Assembly: GCA_003023195.1 (NCBI GenBank)
Contig: PXRX01000008.1
Span: 101,191 to 165,190 of the forward strand
Direction: 5' to 3'
DNA: 64,000 nt
Source: Halobacteriales archaeon QS_8_69_26
GTDB taxonomy: Archaea > Halobacteriota > Halobacteria > Halobacteriales > SW-7-71-33
Positions 35,291-44,867 of the stretch are shown here, piece by piece (the stretch's first letter is position 1; every line of letters begins with the position of its first letter). Under the pieces are notes generated by a model that saw only the letters and a list, made by a program, of their open reading frames with translations, made no database searches and was not told the origin of the DNA. A program made the position numbers and the translations under genes.

Positions 35291-36160
35291 CTACAGCCCC
35301 AGGAACTCCTCGGCGTTCTCCCAGAGGATCTTGCGCTGGACCGCCTCGTCCCACCCCAGGTCCGCGAACTGCTCCAGCCACGGGCCGGGGTCTATCATCG
35401 GGTAGTCCGTGCCGAACATCACCTTGTCCTTGAGAATGGTCCGGGCGTAGTGTAACACCTGGTCGTCGATGTACTTCGGCATCCACCCCGAGAGGTCCAT
35501 GTAGACGTTGCCCTTCTGCTGGCAGATGGCGAGTTGCTCCTTCTCCCAGGGGAACGCGGGGTGGGCGAGCAGTATCTGCAGGTCCGGGTGGCTGGCCGCC
35601 AGGTCGTCGACGAGCATCGGGTTCCCGTACGTGATCCGGAGCCCGCGCCCGCCAGGGGACCCGGCCCCGAGCGTGGAGTTGCCGCCGTGGAACACGCACG
35701 GCACGCCCAGGTCCTCGATAGTCGAGAACAGTTCCTCGTGCTCCGGGTCCGAGGGATCGAACCCCTGTGCGATCTGCTGGAACTTGAACCCCGAGAGGTC
35801 CAGGTCCTCTATCGCCCGCCGGGCCTCCTCGACGCAGTCGTCCTTGAGGGGGTCGACGGACGCGAACCCGACGAAGAAGTCGGGGAACTCGTCGCGCACC
35901 TCGGCGACGTAGTCGTTCGGTACCGGCGGGTTGCCGGTGTTCGTCTCGGCGTCCCACCCCAGCAACACCGTCCGGCCGACCCCGGCCTCCCGGAACTCCG
36001 ATACCATCTCCTCGTAGGTGGCCGTCTCCATGTCCGCCCCGAACTCGTGGGCGGCGTCCTGCATCATCTCGCCGCCCGCGTCGTGGAGGAACTCCGACGT
36101 GGGCTGGTGGGCGTGGGTGTCGACCGCCCGCGGTTCGTCCGCGAGAACGTCGATGGGCAT
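35291..36160 (-). CDS. Amidohydrolase-family (TIM-barrel) protein
   Basis: A 289-residue amidohydrolase-2 type protein. The first metal motif is VDTHAHQPTSEF (about 13-24), and later metal or proton-relay residues are VPCVFHGGNSTL, QILLAHPAFPW and VMFGTDYPMIDP. This subfamily contains decarboxylases and hydrolases of cyclic or aromatic acids (ACMSD-like). It lies 8 bp from the alpha/beta hydrolase gene in the same direction, so the two are probably co-transcribed. An aromatic-acid role linked to the nearby paa genes is possible but unproven. Confidence 0.88.
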   Translation of the reverse strand: MPIDVLADEPRAVDTHAHQPTSEFLHDAGGEMMQDAAHEFGADMETATYEEMVSEFREAGVGRTVLLGWDAETNTGNPPVPNDYVAEVRDEFPDFFVGFASVDPLKDDCVEEARRAIEDLDLSGFKFQQIAQGFDPSDPEHEELFSTIEDLGVPCVFHGGNSTLGAGSPGGRGLRITYGNPMLVDDLAASHPDLQILLAHPAFPWEKEQLAICQQKGNVYMDLSGWMPKYIDDQVLHYARTILKDKVMFGTDYPMIDPGPWLEQFADLGWDEAVQRKILWENAEEFLGL

Positions 36161-36340
36161 GGATCCCCCTCCGGCGCCCCGGGCAAAAAGCGCCCCGGGT
36201 CGTCCGGCACCGGAACCGCTTCGATCCGGGTCGTCCGTTTCCAGCCGCGTTGGATCCCCCTACCGGAGTTACTATGTAGATATTGTTCTATTTAGGTATA
36301 TTATAACGATTTACGTAGAGTGGGTAGGTAGACCCGGACG

Positions 36341-36634
36341 ATGCCAGAGACGACTCCGGACCCGCCCACCGCCGACCCCGCGGAACTGCCCACGGTCGAG
36401 GACCCGACCGGACCGTCGTCGGCCGAACTGCCGACGACAGTCGACACGCCACGCCTGGAGCGGGTGTACCGCCACCTGGCGCGAACCGGCGGGGATTCGG
36501 TCGACGGGATCGCGGAGGCCCTCGACCTGCGGTCCCACGCACTGGTCACGGTCCTGACCGTCCTCGACCGTCGCGGGGCGGTCGAACGCGTCGACGGCGA
36601 GTACGTCGTCCGCACGCTGGGGGAGGCCGGGTAG
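36341..36634 (+). CDS. Small winged-helix protein
   Basis: A 97-residue protein with a Pro/Thr-rich N-terminal 35 residues and a C-terminal winged-helix domain: RLERVYRHLARTGGDSVDGI, LDLRSHALVTVLTVLDRRGA and VERVDGEYVVRTLGE. It looks like a small MarR/TrmB-type DNA-binding protein without a sensor domain. It has an AT-rich promoter (36270-36330) and is followed by a tandem repeat array and then the dipeptidase gene. Targets are unknown. Confidence 0.75.
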   Translation: MPETTPDPPTADPAELPTVEDPTGPSSAELPTTVDTPRLERVYRHLARTGGDSVDGIAEALDLRSHALVTVLTVLDRRGAVERVDGEYVVRTLGEAG

Positions 36635-36699
36635 GGGACTCGTCGGGTCCACCTGGAGTCGGTGGATCCCCGACCCCTCGGTTCCGGTCGTCCGCCCGG

Positions 36700-36827
36700 C
36701 TTCGGCCCTCCATCGCCCGGCTTCCGCCCGGCTTCGGCCCTCCATCGCCCTGCGTTCGTCCCGCTTCGGCCCTCCATCGCCCTGCGTTCGTCCCGCTTCG
36801 GCCCTCCATCGCCCGGTTTCGATTCGC
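36700..36827. repeat. 32-bp tandem repeat, four copies
   Basis: Units start at 36700, 36732, 36764 and 36796, each with a TTCGGCCCTCCATCGCC core; the middle two are identical. No spacers separate them, so this is not a CRISPR array. The array lies in the 369-bp spacer after the small winged-helix gene; the rest of that spacer holds only a palindromic element at 36909. Confidence 0.95.
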
Positions 36828-36908
36828 TTCCCCCCGCCCTTCGTCCGGTTTTCCGCCCCGCTCGATCCCTCCGGTTCCCGTCCTGGATCGGATCTCGGTA
36901 CGTGGCTG

Positions 36909-36928
36909 TTACAGTAATTTTACTGTAA
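36909..36928. repeat. Dispersed TTACNGTAA double palindrome, copy 4
   Basis: TTACAGTAA, TT, TTACTGTAA: a perfect 20-bp palindrome, about 75 bp before the dipeptidase start. It is one of the two best-conserved copies. Confidence 0.85.
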
Positions 36929-37003
36929 AGTGGATCCACGGCTCGCGTCCGCTCCACGGACCGGGGAACACGCTTTTGACTCGCCGGACGGAGGTGTGCG
37001 GGC

Positions 37004-38167
37004 ATGGATCTCGCCGACCGCTGGGACGGGTACAGCGCCTTCGACTACCTCGACCCGGAGGACTACCGCACCTTCGACCTGGCCGGGAAACACGCCGGGG
37101 AGCCGTACGAGGTACCCCTCGACGGGGCGGAGGAGGATCGCGCCGAGCGCCTGGCCCGGGAATCGACGGTGGTGTCGCTCCACGAACACGCCTTCCGATT
37201 CCCGGCGGACGTGGAGGAAACCCCCGAGTACGTCCGCGAGGGCCGGACCCACACCGCCTACGAGCACCTCGCCGAGTCGCCCCTGGACGCCGTCTTCGAC
37301 ATGCACCTCGACGGTCTCTCGGGGATCCACACCAAGGAGGGCTGGAAGTTCGAGGAGATGGTCCACGACGTCGGGATGCGGGGCTGTGACCTCGCCCACT
37401 CCGAGTTCGCGTTCCAGGCCGGATCCGTCGAGGACATCCGGGAGGCCGCCGAGGGGGACCGACTGGCACTGGTGCCGGCCATCGAGTCCTCGATGCCCAT
37501 CGAGAACGAACTCGACCGGATCGAGGTGCTGTACGGCGTCGGGGTCCGCTCGATGGGGATCACCTACATCGAGTCCAACGCCCTCGGGACCGGCGGGGGC
37601 GACGACTTCGGGAGCGACGGCGGCCTCACGCGCTTCGGCGCCGCGGCGGTGGAGCGGATGAACGACGTGGGCATGGCCGTGAGCGTCAGCCACGCCAGCG
37701 AACAAACGACGCTGGACGCCTGCGAGGTGTCCGACGCGCCCGTCCTGGACACCCACACCCGGCCACGGATGGCCGACGAGGACCGCGGTGCCTCCGACGA
37801 GACGTTGCAGGCGGTGGCCGACACCGGCGGCGTCGTCGGCATCGTCGCCTCCTCCACCATTCCGGACGTCGAAACCTACATGGAGCACTTCGAGTACGTC
37901 CGCGACTTGGTGGGGATCGACCACGTCGCGTTCGGCCCGGACGTGCTCTACGGCGACCACCGCGGCCTCCTCCAGTGGCTGGGCGCGAAGTACGGCCTGG
38001 ACATCCCCGAAGGGATCGGTGGCCGGCGCTACGTGAAGGGCCTCGAAAACCCGACCGAGGCCTGGCACAACATCCCCCGGTGGCTCGTGAAGGAGGGCTA
38101 TACCGACGACGAGATAGCGAAGTTGCTCGGGGGGAACGTCCTCCGGGTCCTTGACGAGGTCTGGTGA
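37004..38167 (+). CDS. Membrane dipeptidase (peptidase family M19)
   Basis: A 387-residue renal-dipeptidase-type zinc hydrolase. Motifs are SLHEHAFRFPADV (metal His pair), FDMHLDGLSGIHTKEG, VPAIESSM (bridging Glu), VSVSHASEQTTLDACEV and LDTHTRPR, and DHVAFGPDVLYGD near the end. It would cleave dipeptides, often D-amino-acid-containing, or related amides. It has no signal peptide, so it is cytoplasmic. The start is ATG, about 40 bp after a TTTTGAC segment. Confidence 0.88.
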   Translation: MDLADRWDGYSAFDYLDPEDYRTFDLAGKHAGEPYEVPLDGAEEDRAERLARESTVVSLHEHAFRFPADVEETPEYVREGRTHTAYEHLAESPLDAVFDMHLDGLSGIHTKEGWKFEEMVHDVGMRGCDLAHSEFAFQAGSVEDIREAAEGDRLALVPAIESSMPIENELDRIEVLYGVGVRSMGITYIESNALGTGGGDDFGSDGGLTRFGAAAVERMNDVGMAVSVSHASEQTTLDACEVSDAPVLDTHTRPRMADEDRGASDETLQAVADTGGVVGIVASSTIPDVETYMEHFEYVRDLVGIDHVAFGPDVLYGDHRGLLQWLGAKYGLDIPEGIGGRRYVKGLENPTEAWHNIPRWLVKEGYTDDEIAKLLGGNVLRVLDEVW

Positions 38168-38261
38168 CCACGCCGCCGCCGGATCCCGCGCGAGTCCGCC
38201 CCGCTGTTCCGGCCGTCCGGTTCAGGATCGCCGTCCGCCGAACCGGGGTTCGATTCGATCC

Positions 38262-38320
38262 TCAATAATATATAATCTATATAGTGATATATTTTCTAAC
38301 CACCGTCTATTATAATAATT
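38262..38320 (+). promoter_or_regulatory. AT-rich promoter of the exported nuclease gene
   Basis: This is among the most AT-rich stretches of the window. It holds AATATATAATCTATATAG and GATATATT as an imperfect inverted repeat, and TATTATAATAATTC (about 38309) some 30-40 bp before the ATG, a good TATA candidate. The symmetry suggests a regulator site. Confidence 0.55.
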
Positions 38321-38350
38321 CTTACTCGGTGGCTTTGGGACTACTCCACG

Positions 38351-41350
38351 ATGCACAGGCGCACGTTTCTGACCGCGATAGGGGCGACGGCAGCGACTGC
38401 CGCGGCGGGACAGGCGGCAGGCGACGGACGATTCAAAGGGGTTGCAGACGTCGGGGCCACACAGGAGGGAACGATAGCGAAGATGTTGTTCGGGTCCACG
38501 AGCGGGGTGCTGGCCCCGGACATGACGCCGCTTTCCGACGACTCGCTGGTGGCGGTGTACGCCGAACCGGAGGCCGAGGTACGGGACAGGGACGACAACG
38601 GGGACGCCGTCACCTACCCCGACGACCTCGACATCCCGCTGGTCTGCGTCGACGGGTCGGTCGTCGGACTGGGCGCGATGCTGGTCAACGACGGTGACCT
38701 CGTCCCGGAACTGGCGGGGGAGGACCCGCTGGCCGACCTGGGCAACGAGGAGTTCGTGCTGAACTGCTACGACGAGTTCGTCGACGGCGATACGATCCTC
38801 TGGGACGACTCCCACGGGCAGTTCTACGACCTCGGCCGGTTCAAGAACTTCTCGGCCTACGCCGAGTCGAACGGCTACACACTGGTAGCGACGTCGGACC
38901 TGGACGCGGACTTCGCGGGGGCGCTCTCGGAGGCCGACGGGGTTGTGATCACCTCCCCCTCCGATTCGTTCAGCGACGAGGAACTGACGGCGCTGTCGGA
39001 CTTCGCCGACGGCGGGGGCGGGGTGTTCCTCCACGACCAGAGCGACTTCAGCGACTTCGACGCCACGGCGAACCTCAACGACGTCGCGTCGGGCCTGGAC
39101 CTCGGGTTCCGGTTCAACGACGGCGAGGTCGGCGACACGGAGAACAACATCGGCATCGGCTACCTCCCGCTCACGTCGAACTTCAACACGGAGGCGTTCG
39201 ACCTTTTCGCGGACCGCGAGGGAATCGTCGTCGACATCCAGCGCGGCCAGGAGTACGACGTCGCCGTGGAGTCGGTCGCGGACGGCGACACCTTCGACGT
39301 GGTGTTCGACGGCGAGGACGTCGGCCTGCAGACCGACTACACGGCGACCGTCAGGGTCCTGGGGGTGGACACGCCCGAGTCCGCGAGCGTCGCGGCCGCC
39401 GCGGAGCGCCCGGAGGAGTGGGAGGGGCTGGCCTACGACATCGACGCCTCGTCGCTCCGTCGGCTCCAGTTCGACTCGGCGGCCAGCCTCCTGGCCGAGG
39501 ACATGACGCCGCTCACCGACGACTCGACGGTCGTGGTGACCGCCGAACCCACCGCCGAGAACGAGGACAGCGACGGGAACGGCGACGCGGTGTCCTACCC
39601 CCCGGATACCTCCATACCGCTCGTGGCCGTCGAGGGGTCGGTGATGGGCCTGGGCGCACCGTTCGTCAACGACGGCAGCTACGCCGCGGCGCTGGACAAC
39701 GAGGAGTTCCTCCTGAACGCCTACGACGAACTGGTCGGCGGGGGAACGGTCCTCTGGGACGAGTCCCACGGCCAGTTCTACTCGCTGGACAAGTTCGGGC
39801 AGTTCGAGTCCATCGCGGCGGACAACGGCTACACCCTGGAGGGGAGTTCGGACCTGACGGCCGACCTGTCCGACGCCGACGGGGTGGTGATCACCTCCCC
39901 CTCCGACGCGTTCACCGACGAGGAACTGACGGCGCTGTCGGACTTCGCCGACGCCGGCGGGGCGGTGTTCCTCCACGACCAGTCGGACTTCAACGACTTC
40001 GACGCGACGGCCAACCTCAACGAGGTGGCCGCGGCCCTGGACCTGTCGTTCCGGTTCAACGACGACCAGGTGGTCGACGACGAGAACAACGCCGGTCGGT
40101 TCTTCATCCCGACGACCACGCAGTTCGACGAGTCGTCCCCCTACTTCGGCCAGCGCCCCGGCAGCGACGGGAGCGAGGGCGAGAACACCACGCCTCACCT
40201 CGTCGAGTGGGCCGGCAAGGCCACCGACTTCGCGTTCGAGGTCCTGGACGGCGAGACGGTCACGCTCTCGTTCGACGAGAACGAACCGCTCCGGGACCCG
40301 ACCCGCCTGCTGGCCTACGCGGAGTACGACGGCGACGGCGGGACGGACACCCTCTACAACAAGAAGCTCATCGAGGAGGGGTACGCCCGGGTCTACGGTT
40401 CCTCGATGGCCCGCCACGACGAGTTCTGGGCCGCCGAGAACGTCGCCCGGCAGGAAGGGCGGGGGCTGTGGGCCGAGAGCGACGTCTCGACGGCCACGCC
40501 CTACCGCGACGGGTTCGTCGGGGAACTGTTCGTCCCCGACGCCCGTGGCGTCCGGTCGGCCGAGGGCTCTCTCGCCGACGGCCGGATCCCGCTCTACTCG
40601 GAGGACACGTCGTCCCCCGGTGAGGCGCCCCTCGCCGCACTCGACGAGGACGACCGGGTGGCGCTGGTCGGCGGACCGATCATCGACGAGTCCTACGAGG
40701 CCGACGAGGGCTTCCCCCTCGACACGTCCGACTACGACAACTTCGCGTTCCTCACCGCCCTAATCGACTACCTCTCGGACCGGGACGGCGACGTGCTCGT
40801 CGACGGCGGCCACGGCCAGTTCGGCGCCGGCTACACCCTCTCCAGCGAGGACGCCGCCTACTACCAGCGCCACCTCGAGGGTCGGGGGATCAACCTCGAA
40901 CAGGTCAACGACCCGACCCCCGAGAAACTCGACCGCGGCCGGGCCTACCTCGTGACCACGCCCGTCTCGGAGTTCACCGACGCCGAACTCGACGCTGTGC
41001 GGTCGTTCCGCGACTCCGGCGGCGCGGTGGTGTTGCTTGGGTCGGCCGCGGCCCCGGAGTCGGCCACCACGAACCTCCAGTCGGTCGCCGCCGGTCTCGG
41101 GACCGACCTCCGGTTCGACGACCCGGTCGAGGACCCCGAGAACAACCTGAACGACGACCCGACGGTGCCGACGACGACCAACCTCGACTACGCCACGGCC
41201 GCCGTCGACGGCCCCGTCGACCACGCCGACGAGGACGACGACCAGGCGATCGACACGTCCGAACTCCGGTCGGCCATCAGCGACTGGGCGAGCGGCGAGT
41301 ACGAGACCGACCAGCTACGGGACATCATCGAGGCCTGGGCCAGTAGCTGA
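38351..41350 (+). CDS. Tat-exported SNase nuclease interleaved with GATase-like DUF4350 modules
   Basis: A 999-residue secreted protein. A twin-arginine signal (MHRRTFLTAIGA) is followed by module 1 (about 35-290), a GATase/DUF4350-like domain. The first half of a staphylococcal-nuclease domain has VADGDTFDV and RVLGVDTPES (about 295-355). Module 2 (about 360-610) is a close copy of module 1. The second half of the nuclease domain follows, with NTTPHLVEWAGK, DPTRLLAYAEY and GRGLWAES (about 612-710), then a third, more divergent module (about 750-930). A dockerin-like end has DEDDDQAIDTSELRSAISDW. The SNase Arg, Asp and Glu sites are kept on both sides of the insert, so it may fold as one nuclease. 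Extracellular DNA/RNA degradation is inferred. Confidence 0.85.
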   Translation: MHRRTFLTAIGATAATAAAGQAAGDGRFKGVADVGATQEGTIAKMLFGSTSGVLAPDMTPLSDDSLVAVYAEPEAEVRDRDDNGDAVTYPDDLDIPLVCVDGSVVGLGAMLVNDGDLVPELAGEDPLADLGNEEFVLNCYDEFVDGDTILWDDSHGQFYDLGRFKNFSAYAESNGYTLVATSDLDADFAGALSEADGVVITSPSDSFSDEELTALSDFADGGGGVFLHDQSDFSDFDATANLNDVASGLDLGFRFNDGEVGDTENNIGIGYLPLTSNFNTEAFDLFADREGIVVDIQRGQEYDVAVESVADGDTFDVVFDGEDVGLQTDYTATVRVLGVDTPESASVAAAAERPEEWEGLAYDIDASSLRRLQFDSAASLLAEDMTPLTDDSTVVVTAEPTAENEDSDGNGDAVSYPPDTSIPLVAVEGSVMGLGAPFVNDGSYAAALDNEEFLLNAYDELVGGGTVLWDESHGQFYSLDKFGQFESIAADNGYTLEGSSDLTADLSDADGVVITSPSDAFTDEELTALSDFADAGGAVFLHDQSDFNDFDATANLNEVAAALDLSFRFNDDQVVDDENNAGRFFIPTTTQFDESSPYFGQRPGSDGSEGENTTPHLVEWAGKATDFAFEVLDGETVTLSFDENEPLRDPTRLLAYAEYDGDGGTDTLYNKKLIEEGYARVYGSSMARHDEFWAAENVARQEGRGLWAESDVSTATPYRDGFVGELFVPDARGVRSAEGSLADGRIPLYSEDTSSPGEAPLAALDEDDRVALVGGPIIDESYEADEGFPLDTSDYDNFAFLTALIDYLSDRDGDVLVDGGHGQFGAGYTLSSEDAAYYQRHLEGRGINLEQVNDPTPEKLDRGRAYLVTTPVSEFTDAELDAVRSFRDSGGAVVLLGSAAAPESATTNLQSVAAGLGTDLRFDDPVEDPENNLNDDPTVPTTTNLDYATAAVDGPVDHADEDDDQAIDTSELRSAISDWASGEYETDQLRDIIEAWASS

Positions 41351-41405
41351 GACGACCTGCGGCGGGCGATCCGGCCGCGAGATTCCGGGCGATACCGGTT
41401 CGCCC

Positions 41406-41465
41406 GGTTCGACTGCCGGTCGTTCGGTTCGACTGCCGGTCGTTCGGTTCGACTGCCGGTCGTTC
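41406..41465. repeat. 20-bp tandem repeat, three perfect copies
   Basis: Three identical units of GGTTCGACTGCCGGTCGTTC run end to end in the spacer between the exported nuclease and ileS. The remaining spacer has no recognisable gene. Confidence 0.97.
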
Positions 41466-41594
41466 GTTATTCGACCTCCGACCGTTCGAGGGCGGCGATC
41501 CCCCGGTGTCGCTCCGGGGGACATCCGATCCGGGCGCGACAGCCGTGACTGCAGGACCGATCGTCATTTAGTGCCGGAGTGTGTCCACCCGCCC

Positions 41595-44500
41595 ATGAGT
41601 CAGTCCGACGAGTCCGGGGGTCGCCGCGACCGGTTCGCCGAGGTCGCCGACCGGTACGACCCGGACGCGGTCGAGGAGCGGGCGTTCGACCACTGGGAGG
41701 CGGTCGACGCCTACGAGAAGACCACGGAACACCGATCGGACGGGGAGGACTACTTCTTCGTCGACGGGCCGCCCTACACCTCCGGAGCGGCCCACATGGG
41801 CACCACCTGGAACAAGGCCCTGAAGGACGCCTACATCCGCTACCTCCGGATGCAGGGCTACGACGTCACCGACAGGCCGGGTTACGACATGCACGGCCTG
41901 CCCATCGAGACGGAGGTCGAGGAGCGACTGGGCTTCGAGGACAAGAAGGACATCGAGGAGTTCGGCGTCGAGAACTTCATCGACGAGTGCACGGACTTCG
42001 CCGAGGAGCAACTCGACGGACTGCAGGAGGACTTCAAGTCCTTCGGCGTCTGGATGGACTGGGACGACCCCTACAAGACCGTCTCCCCCGAGTACATGGA
42101 GGCGGCCTGGTGGGCGTTCAAGCAGGTCGACGAGCGCGGCCTGGTCGAACAGGGCCAGCGGTCGATCACCCAGTGTCCCCGGTGTGAGACCGCCATCGCG
42201 AAGAACGAGGTGGAGTACCACCAGGTCGAGGACCCCTCCATCTACGTGAAGTTTCAACTGAAGGATCGGGAGGGCTCGCTGGTCATCTGGACCACGACCC
42301 CCTGGACGGTCCCCGGCAACACCTTCGTCGCCGTCGGCAAGGACATGACCTACCAGGCGGTTCGCGCCCGGAAGGACGGCGAGTCCGAGGTGCTCTACCT
42401 GGAGGAGTCGACCGTCGAGGAGGTCCTGAAGAAGGGCCGGTACGACGACTACGAGGTCGTCGAGGAGTTCGAGGGCGACGAGATGGTCGGCTGGGAGTAC
42501 GAACACCCCCTCGGGGACCTCGTGGACCACCCGGGCGGCGAACACGCCGTCCAGGTGTACGTCGCCGACTACGTCGAGGCCGACCGCACCGGCCTCGTCC
42601 ACTCCGCGCCCGGCCACGGGGAGGAGGACTTCGAGCGCGGCACCGAACTCGGCCTGGACGTGTTCTGCCCGGTCGGCGGCGACGGCGTCTACGACGACCG
42701 GGCCGGCCCCTACGCCGGCCAGTTCGTCCGGGACGCCAACCCGCAGATCATGGACGACCTGGAGGAGCGGGGCCTGATGCTGGCCCGGGAGACGGTCACC
42801 CACGACTACGGCCAGTGCTGGCGTTGCGATACGGACATCGTCCAGATCGTCACCGACCAGTGGTTCATCAACGTCACCGACGTGAAGGCGGACCTGCTGG
42901 TCAACCTCGAAGACAGCGAGTGGTACCCGCCCGGCGCCCGGGACAACCGCTTCCGGAACTTCGTCGAGGAGGCCCCCGACTGGAACGTCTCCCGGCAGCG
43001 CTACTGGGGCATCCCGATCCCGATCTGGATCCCGGACGAGAGCGTCGAGGGGCAGGAGTGGTCGGGCGACATGGACGACGCCATCGTGATCGGCACCCGC
43101 GAGGAACTCGCGGAGCGGGTGGACCAGGACGTCGACCCCGAGAGCGTTGACCTGCACAAGCCCTCGGTCGACCCCCTCACGATCACGGAGGACGGGGTCA
43201 CTTACACCCGGGTCCCGGACGTCTTCGACGTGTGGCTGGACTCCTCGGTGGCGACCTGGGGGACCCTGGACTACCCCGAGGAGGAGGCGGCCTTCGAGGG
43301 ACTGTGGCCGGCCGACCTGATCATCGAGGCCCACGACCAGACCCGCGGGTGGTTCTGGTCCCAACTCGGCATGGGCACCGCCGCGATGAACGAGGTGCCC
43401 TACGAGCGGGTGCTGATGCACGGGTGGGTCAACGACGCCAAGGGCGAGAAGATGTCCAAGTCCGTCGGCAACGTCGTCACGCCCGGCGAGGCCATCGACC
43501 GCCAGGGCGTCGACGTGATGCGGACCTACCTCCTGTCGGTGAACCCGCAGGGCGAGGACCTGAACTTCACCTGGGACGAGATGGACACCGTCCGCCGGCA
43601 GTTCAACACCCTCTGGAACACGTTCCGGTTCCCGATGCCGTACATGCGGATGGACGGGTTCGATCCCGGCGTTGCGCCGGAGGCGCAACGAGGCGAAGGC
43701 GACCTGGAACTCGTCGACGAGTGGGTGCTCTCGCGGCTCCAGACGGTCGAACTGGAGATGACCGACCACTGGGGCGGCTTCCGCCACGACCGGGCACTGG
43801 ACGCCTTGCTCGAGTTCGTCGTCGAGGACGTCTCCCGGTTCTACGTCCAGGCGGTCCGCGAGCGGATGTGGGCCGAGGAGGACACCGCCTCCAAGCGGGC
43901 GGCCTACACCACGCTGTACGCGGTGCTGTACGACGTCGTGGCCCTGCTCGCCCCCTACGCCCCACTGCTCGCGGAGGAGCTGTACGGCGTGCTCGTCGGC
44001 GAGGACGGCCACGACACCGTCCACATGCGCGACTGGCCCGAACCGGCCGAGGAGTTGCGGGACCCCGACCTCGAACGCGACGTCGAGTTCCTCCGTGCCG
44101 TCGAGGCCGGCGGACGCAACGCCCGCGACCAGGCCGGCCGGGGACTGCGCTGGCCGGTTCCACGGATCGTCGTCGCCGCCGGGGACGAGGGGGTCGCCGA
44201 CGCCGTCGAGGCCCACCGCGACCTCCTGTCCGAACGGCTCAACGCCCGCGAGGTCGAGTTGATCCGCCCCGAGGACCGCTGGGAGGAGCTCTCCTACAGC
44301 GCCGAGGCCGACATGAGCCTGCTGGGGCCGGCCTTCGGCGGTCGCGCCCAGGAGGTCATGCGGGCGCTCAACGAGGCCGAGGTCGACGAACCCTCGCTGG
44401 AGGCCCTGGCGGCCGCGGTGAACGAGCGACTGGACGACCCCGTCGAACTCGACGCCGAGATGGTCGAGTTCGTCACCAACACCCCCGAGGAGGTCGCCGC

Positions 44501-44846
44501 CGCGAGCTTCGACCTGAACGGGGACGAGCGGGGGGTCGTCTACGTCGACGCCTCGCTCACCGAGGACATCGAGAGCGAGGGGTACGCCCGCGAGGTCATC
44601 CGCCGGGTCCAGGAGATGCGCAACGACCTCGACCTGGAGATGGACGCGGAGATCCGCCTCCAGTACGACGTCGACGACGACCGCGTCGCCGACCTGGTCG
44701 CAGAACACGAGGCCCTGATCCGCGAGGAGACCCGCGCCGCCGAACTCGGGGCGGTCGACGGCGACCGCGGTGCCCGCAGGGAGTGGGACATCGAGGGCGT
44801 CACCGTCGAGATCGCCCTCGAACCGCTCGCCACAGAGGCGGCCTGA
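41595..44846 (+). CDS. ileS: Isoleucyl-tRNA synthetase
   Basis: A 1083-residue class I synthetase. The HIGH-type motif is in PYTSGAAHMGTTWNKALKDA (about 60-79) and the KMSKS loop is KGEKMSKSVGN (about 616-626). TTPWTVPGNTF and GLVHSAPGHGEEDF mark the editing (CP1) domain, and WIxDSSVATWGT-type residues (WLDSSVATW) support Ile specificity. Cysteines in QCPRCET and QCWRC form the internal zinc site. ATG at 41595 was chosen because the MSQSDE start and the acidic leader suit the family; an upstream GTG is also in frame. An archaeal/eukaryal-type enzyme. Confidence 0.97.
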   Translation: MSQSDESGGRRDRFAEVADRYDPDAVEERAFDHWEAVDAYEKTTEHRSDGEDYFFVDGPPYTSGAAHMGTTWNKALKDAYIRYLRMQGYDVTDRPGYDMHGLPIETEVEERLGFEDKKDIEEFGVENFIDECTDFAEEQLDGLQEDFKSFGVWMDWDDPYKTVSPEYMEAAWWAFKQVDERGLVEQGQRSITQCPRCETAIAKNEVEYHQVEDPSIYVKFQLKDREGSLVIWTTTPWTVPGNTFVAVGKDMTYQAVRARKDGESEVLYLEESTVEEVLKKGRYDDYEVVEEFEGDEMVGWEYEHPLGDLVDHPGGEHAVQVYVADYVEADRTGLVHSAPGHGEEDFERGTELGLDVFCPVGGDGVYDDRAGPYAGQFVRDANPQIMDDLEERGLMLARETVTHDYGQCWRCDTDIVQIVTDQWFINVTDVKADLLVNLEDSEWYPPGARDNRFRNFVEEAPDWNVSRQRYWGIPIPIWIPDESVEGQEWSGDMDDAIVIGTREELAERVDQDVDPESVDLHKPSVDPLTITEDGVTYTRVPDVFDVWLDSSVATWGTLDYPEEEAAFEGLWPADLIIEAHDQTRGWFWSQLGMGTAAMNEVPYERVLMHGWVNDAKGEKMSKSVGNVVTPGEAIDRQGVDVMRTYLLSVNPQGEDLNFTWDEMDTVRRQFNTLWNTFRFPMPYMRMDGFDPGVAPEAQRGEGDLELVDEWVLSRLQTVELEMTDHWGGFRHDRALDALLEFVVEDVSRFYVQAVRERMWAEEDTASKRAAYTTLYAVLYDVVALLAPYAPLLAEELYGVLVGEDGHDTVHMRDWPEPAEELRDPDLERDVEFLRAVEAGGRNARDQAGRGLRWPVPRIVVAAGDEGVADAVEAHRDLLSERLNAREVELIRPEDRWEELSYSAEADMSLLGPAFGGRAQEVMRALNEAEVDEPSLEALAAAVNERLDDPVELDAEMVEFVTNTPEEVAAASFDLNGDERGVVYVDASLTEDIESEGYAREVIRRVQEMRNDLDLEMDAEIRLQYDVDDDRVADLVAEHEALIREETRAAELGAVDGDRGARREWDIEGVTVEIALEPLATEAA

Positions 44847-44867
44847 TCCCCCAGGCGGCTGGGGGGA

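Noticed and set aside
36700-36827. Possible CRISPR array
   Set aside because: The repeats are directly tandem, with no spacers of constant length, and no cas genes are in the window.
38222-38350. tRNA-like GGTTCGATTCGATCC sequence
   Set aside because: A T-loop-like string is present but no acceptor stem, D-arm or anticodon arm can be folded around it.
41568-44708. Long open frame antisense to ileS
   Set aside because: High GC content with a wobble bias leaves long open antisense frames. It has no recognisable domain, and the ileS motifs are unmistakable on the other strand.
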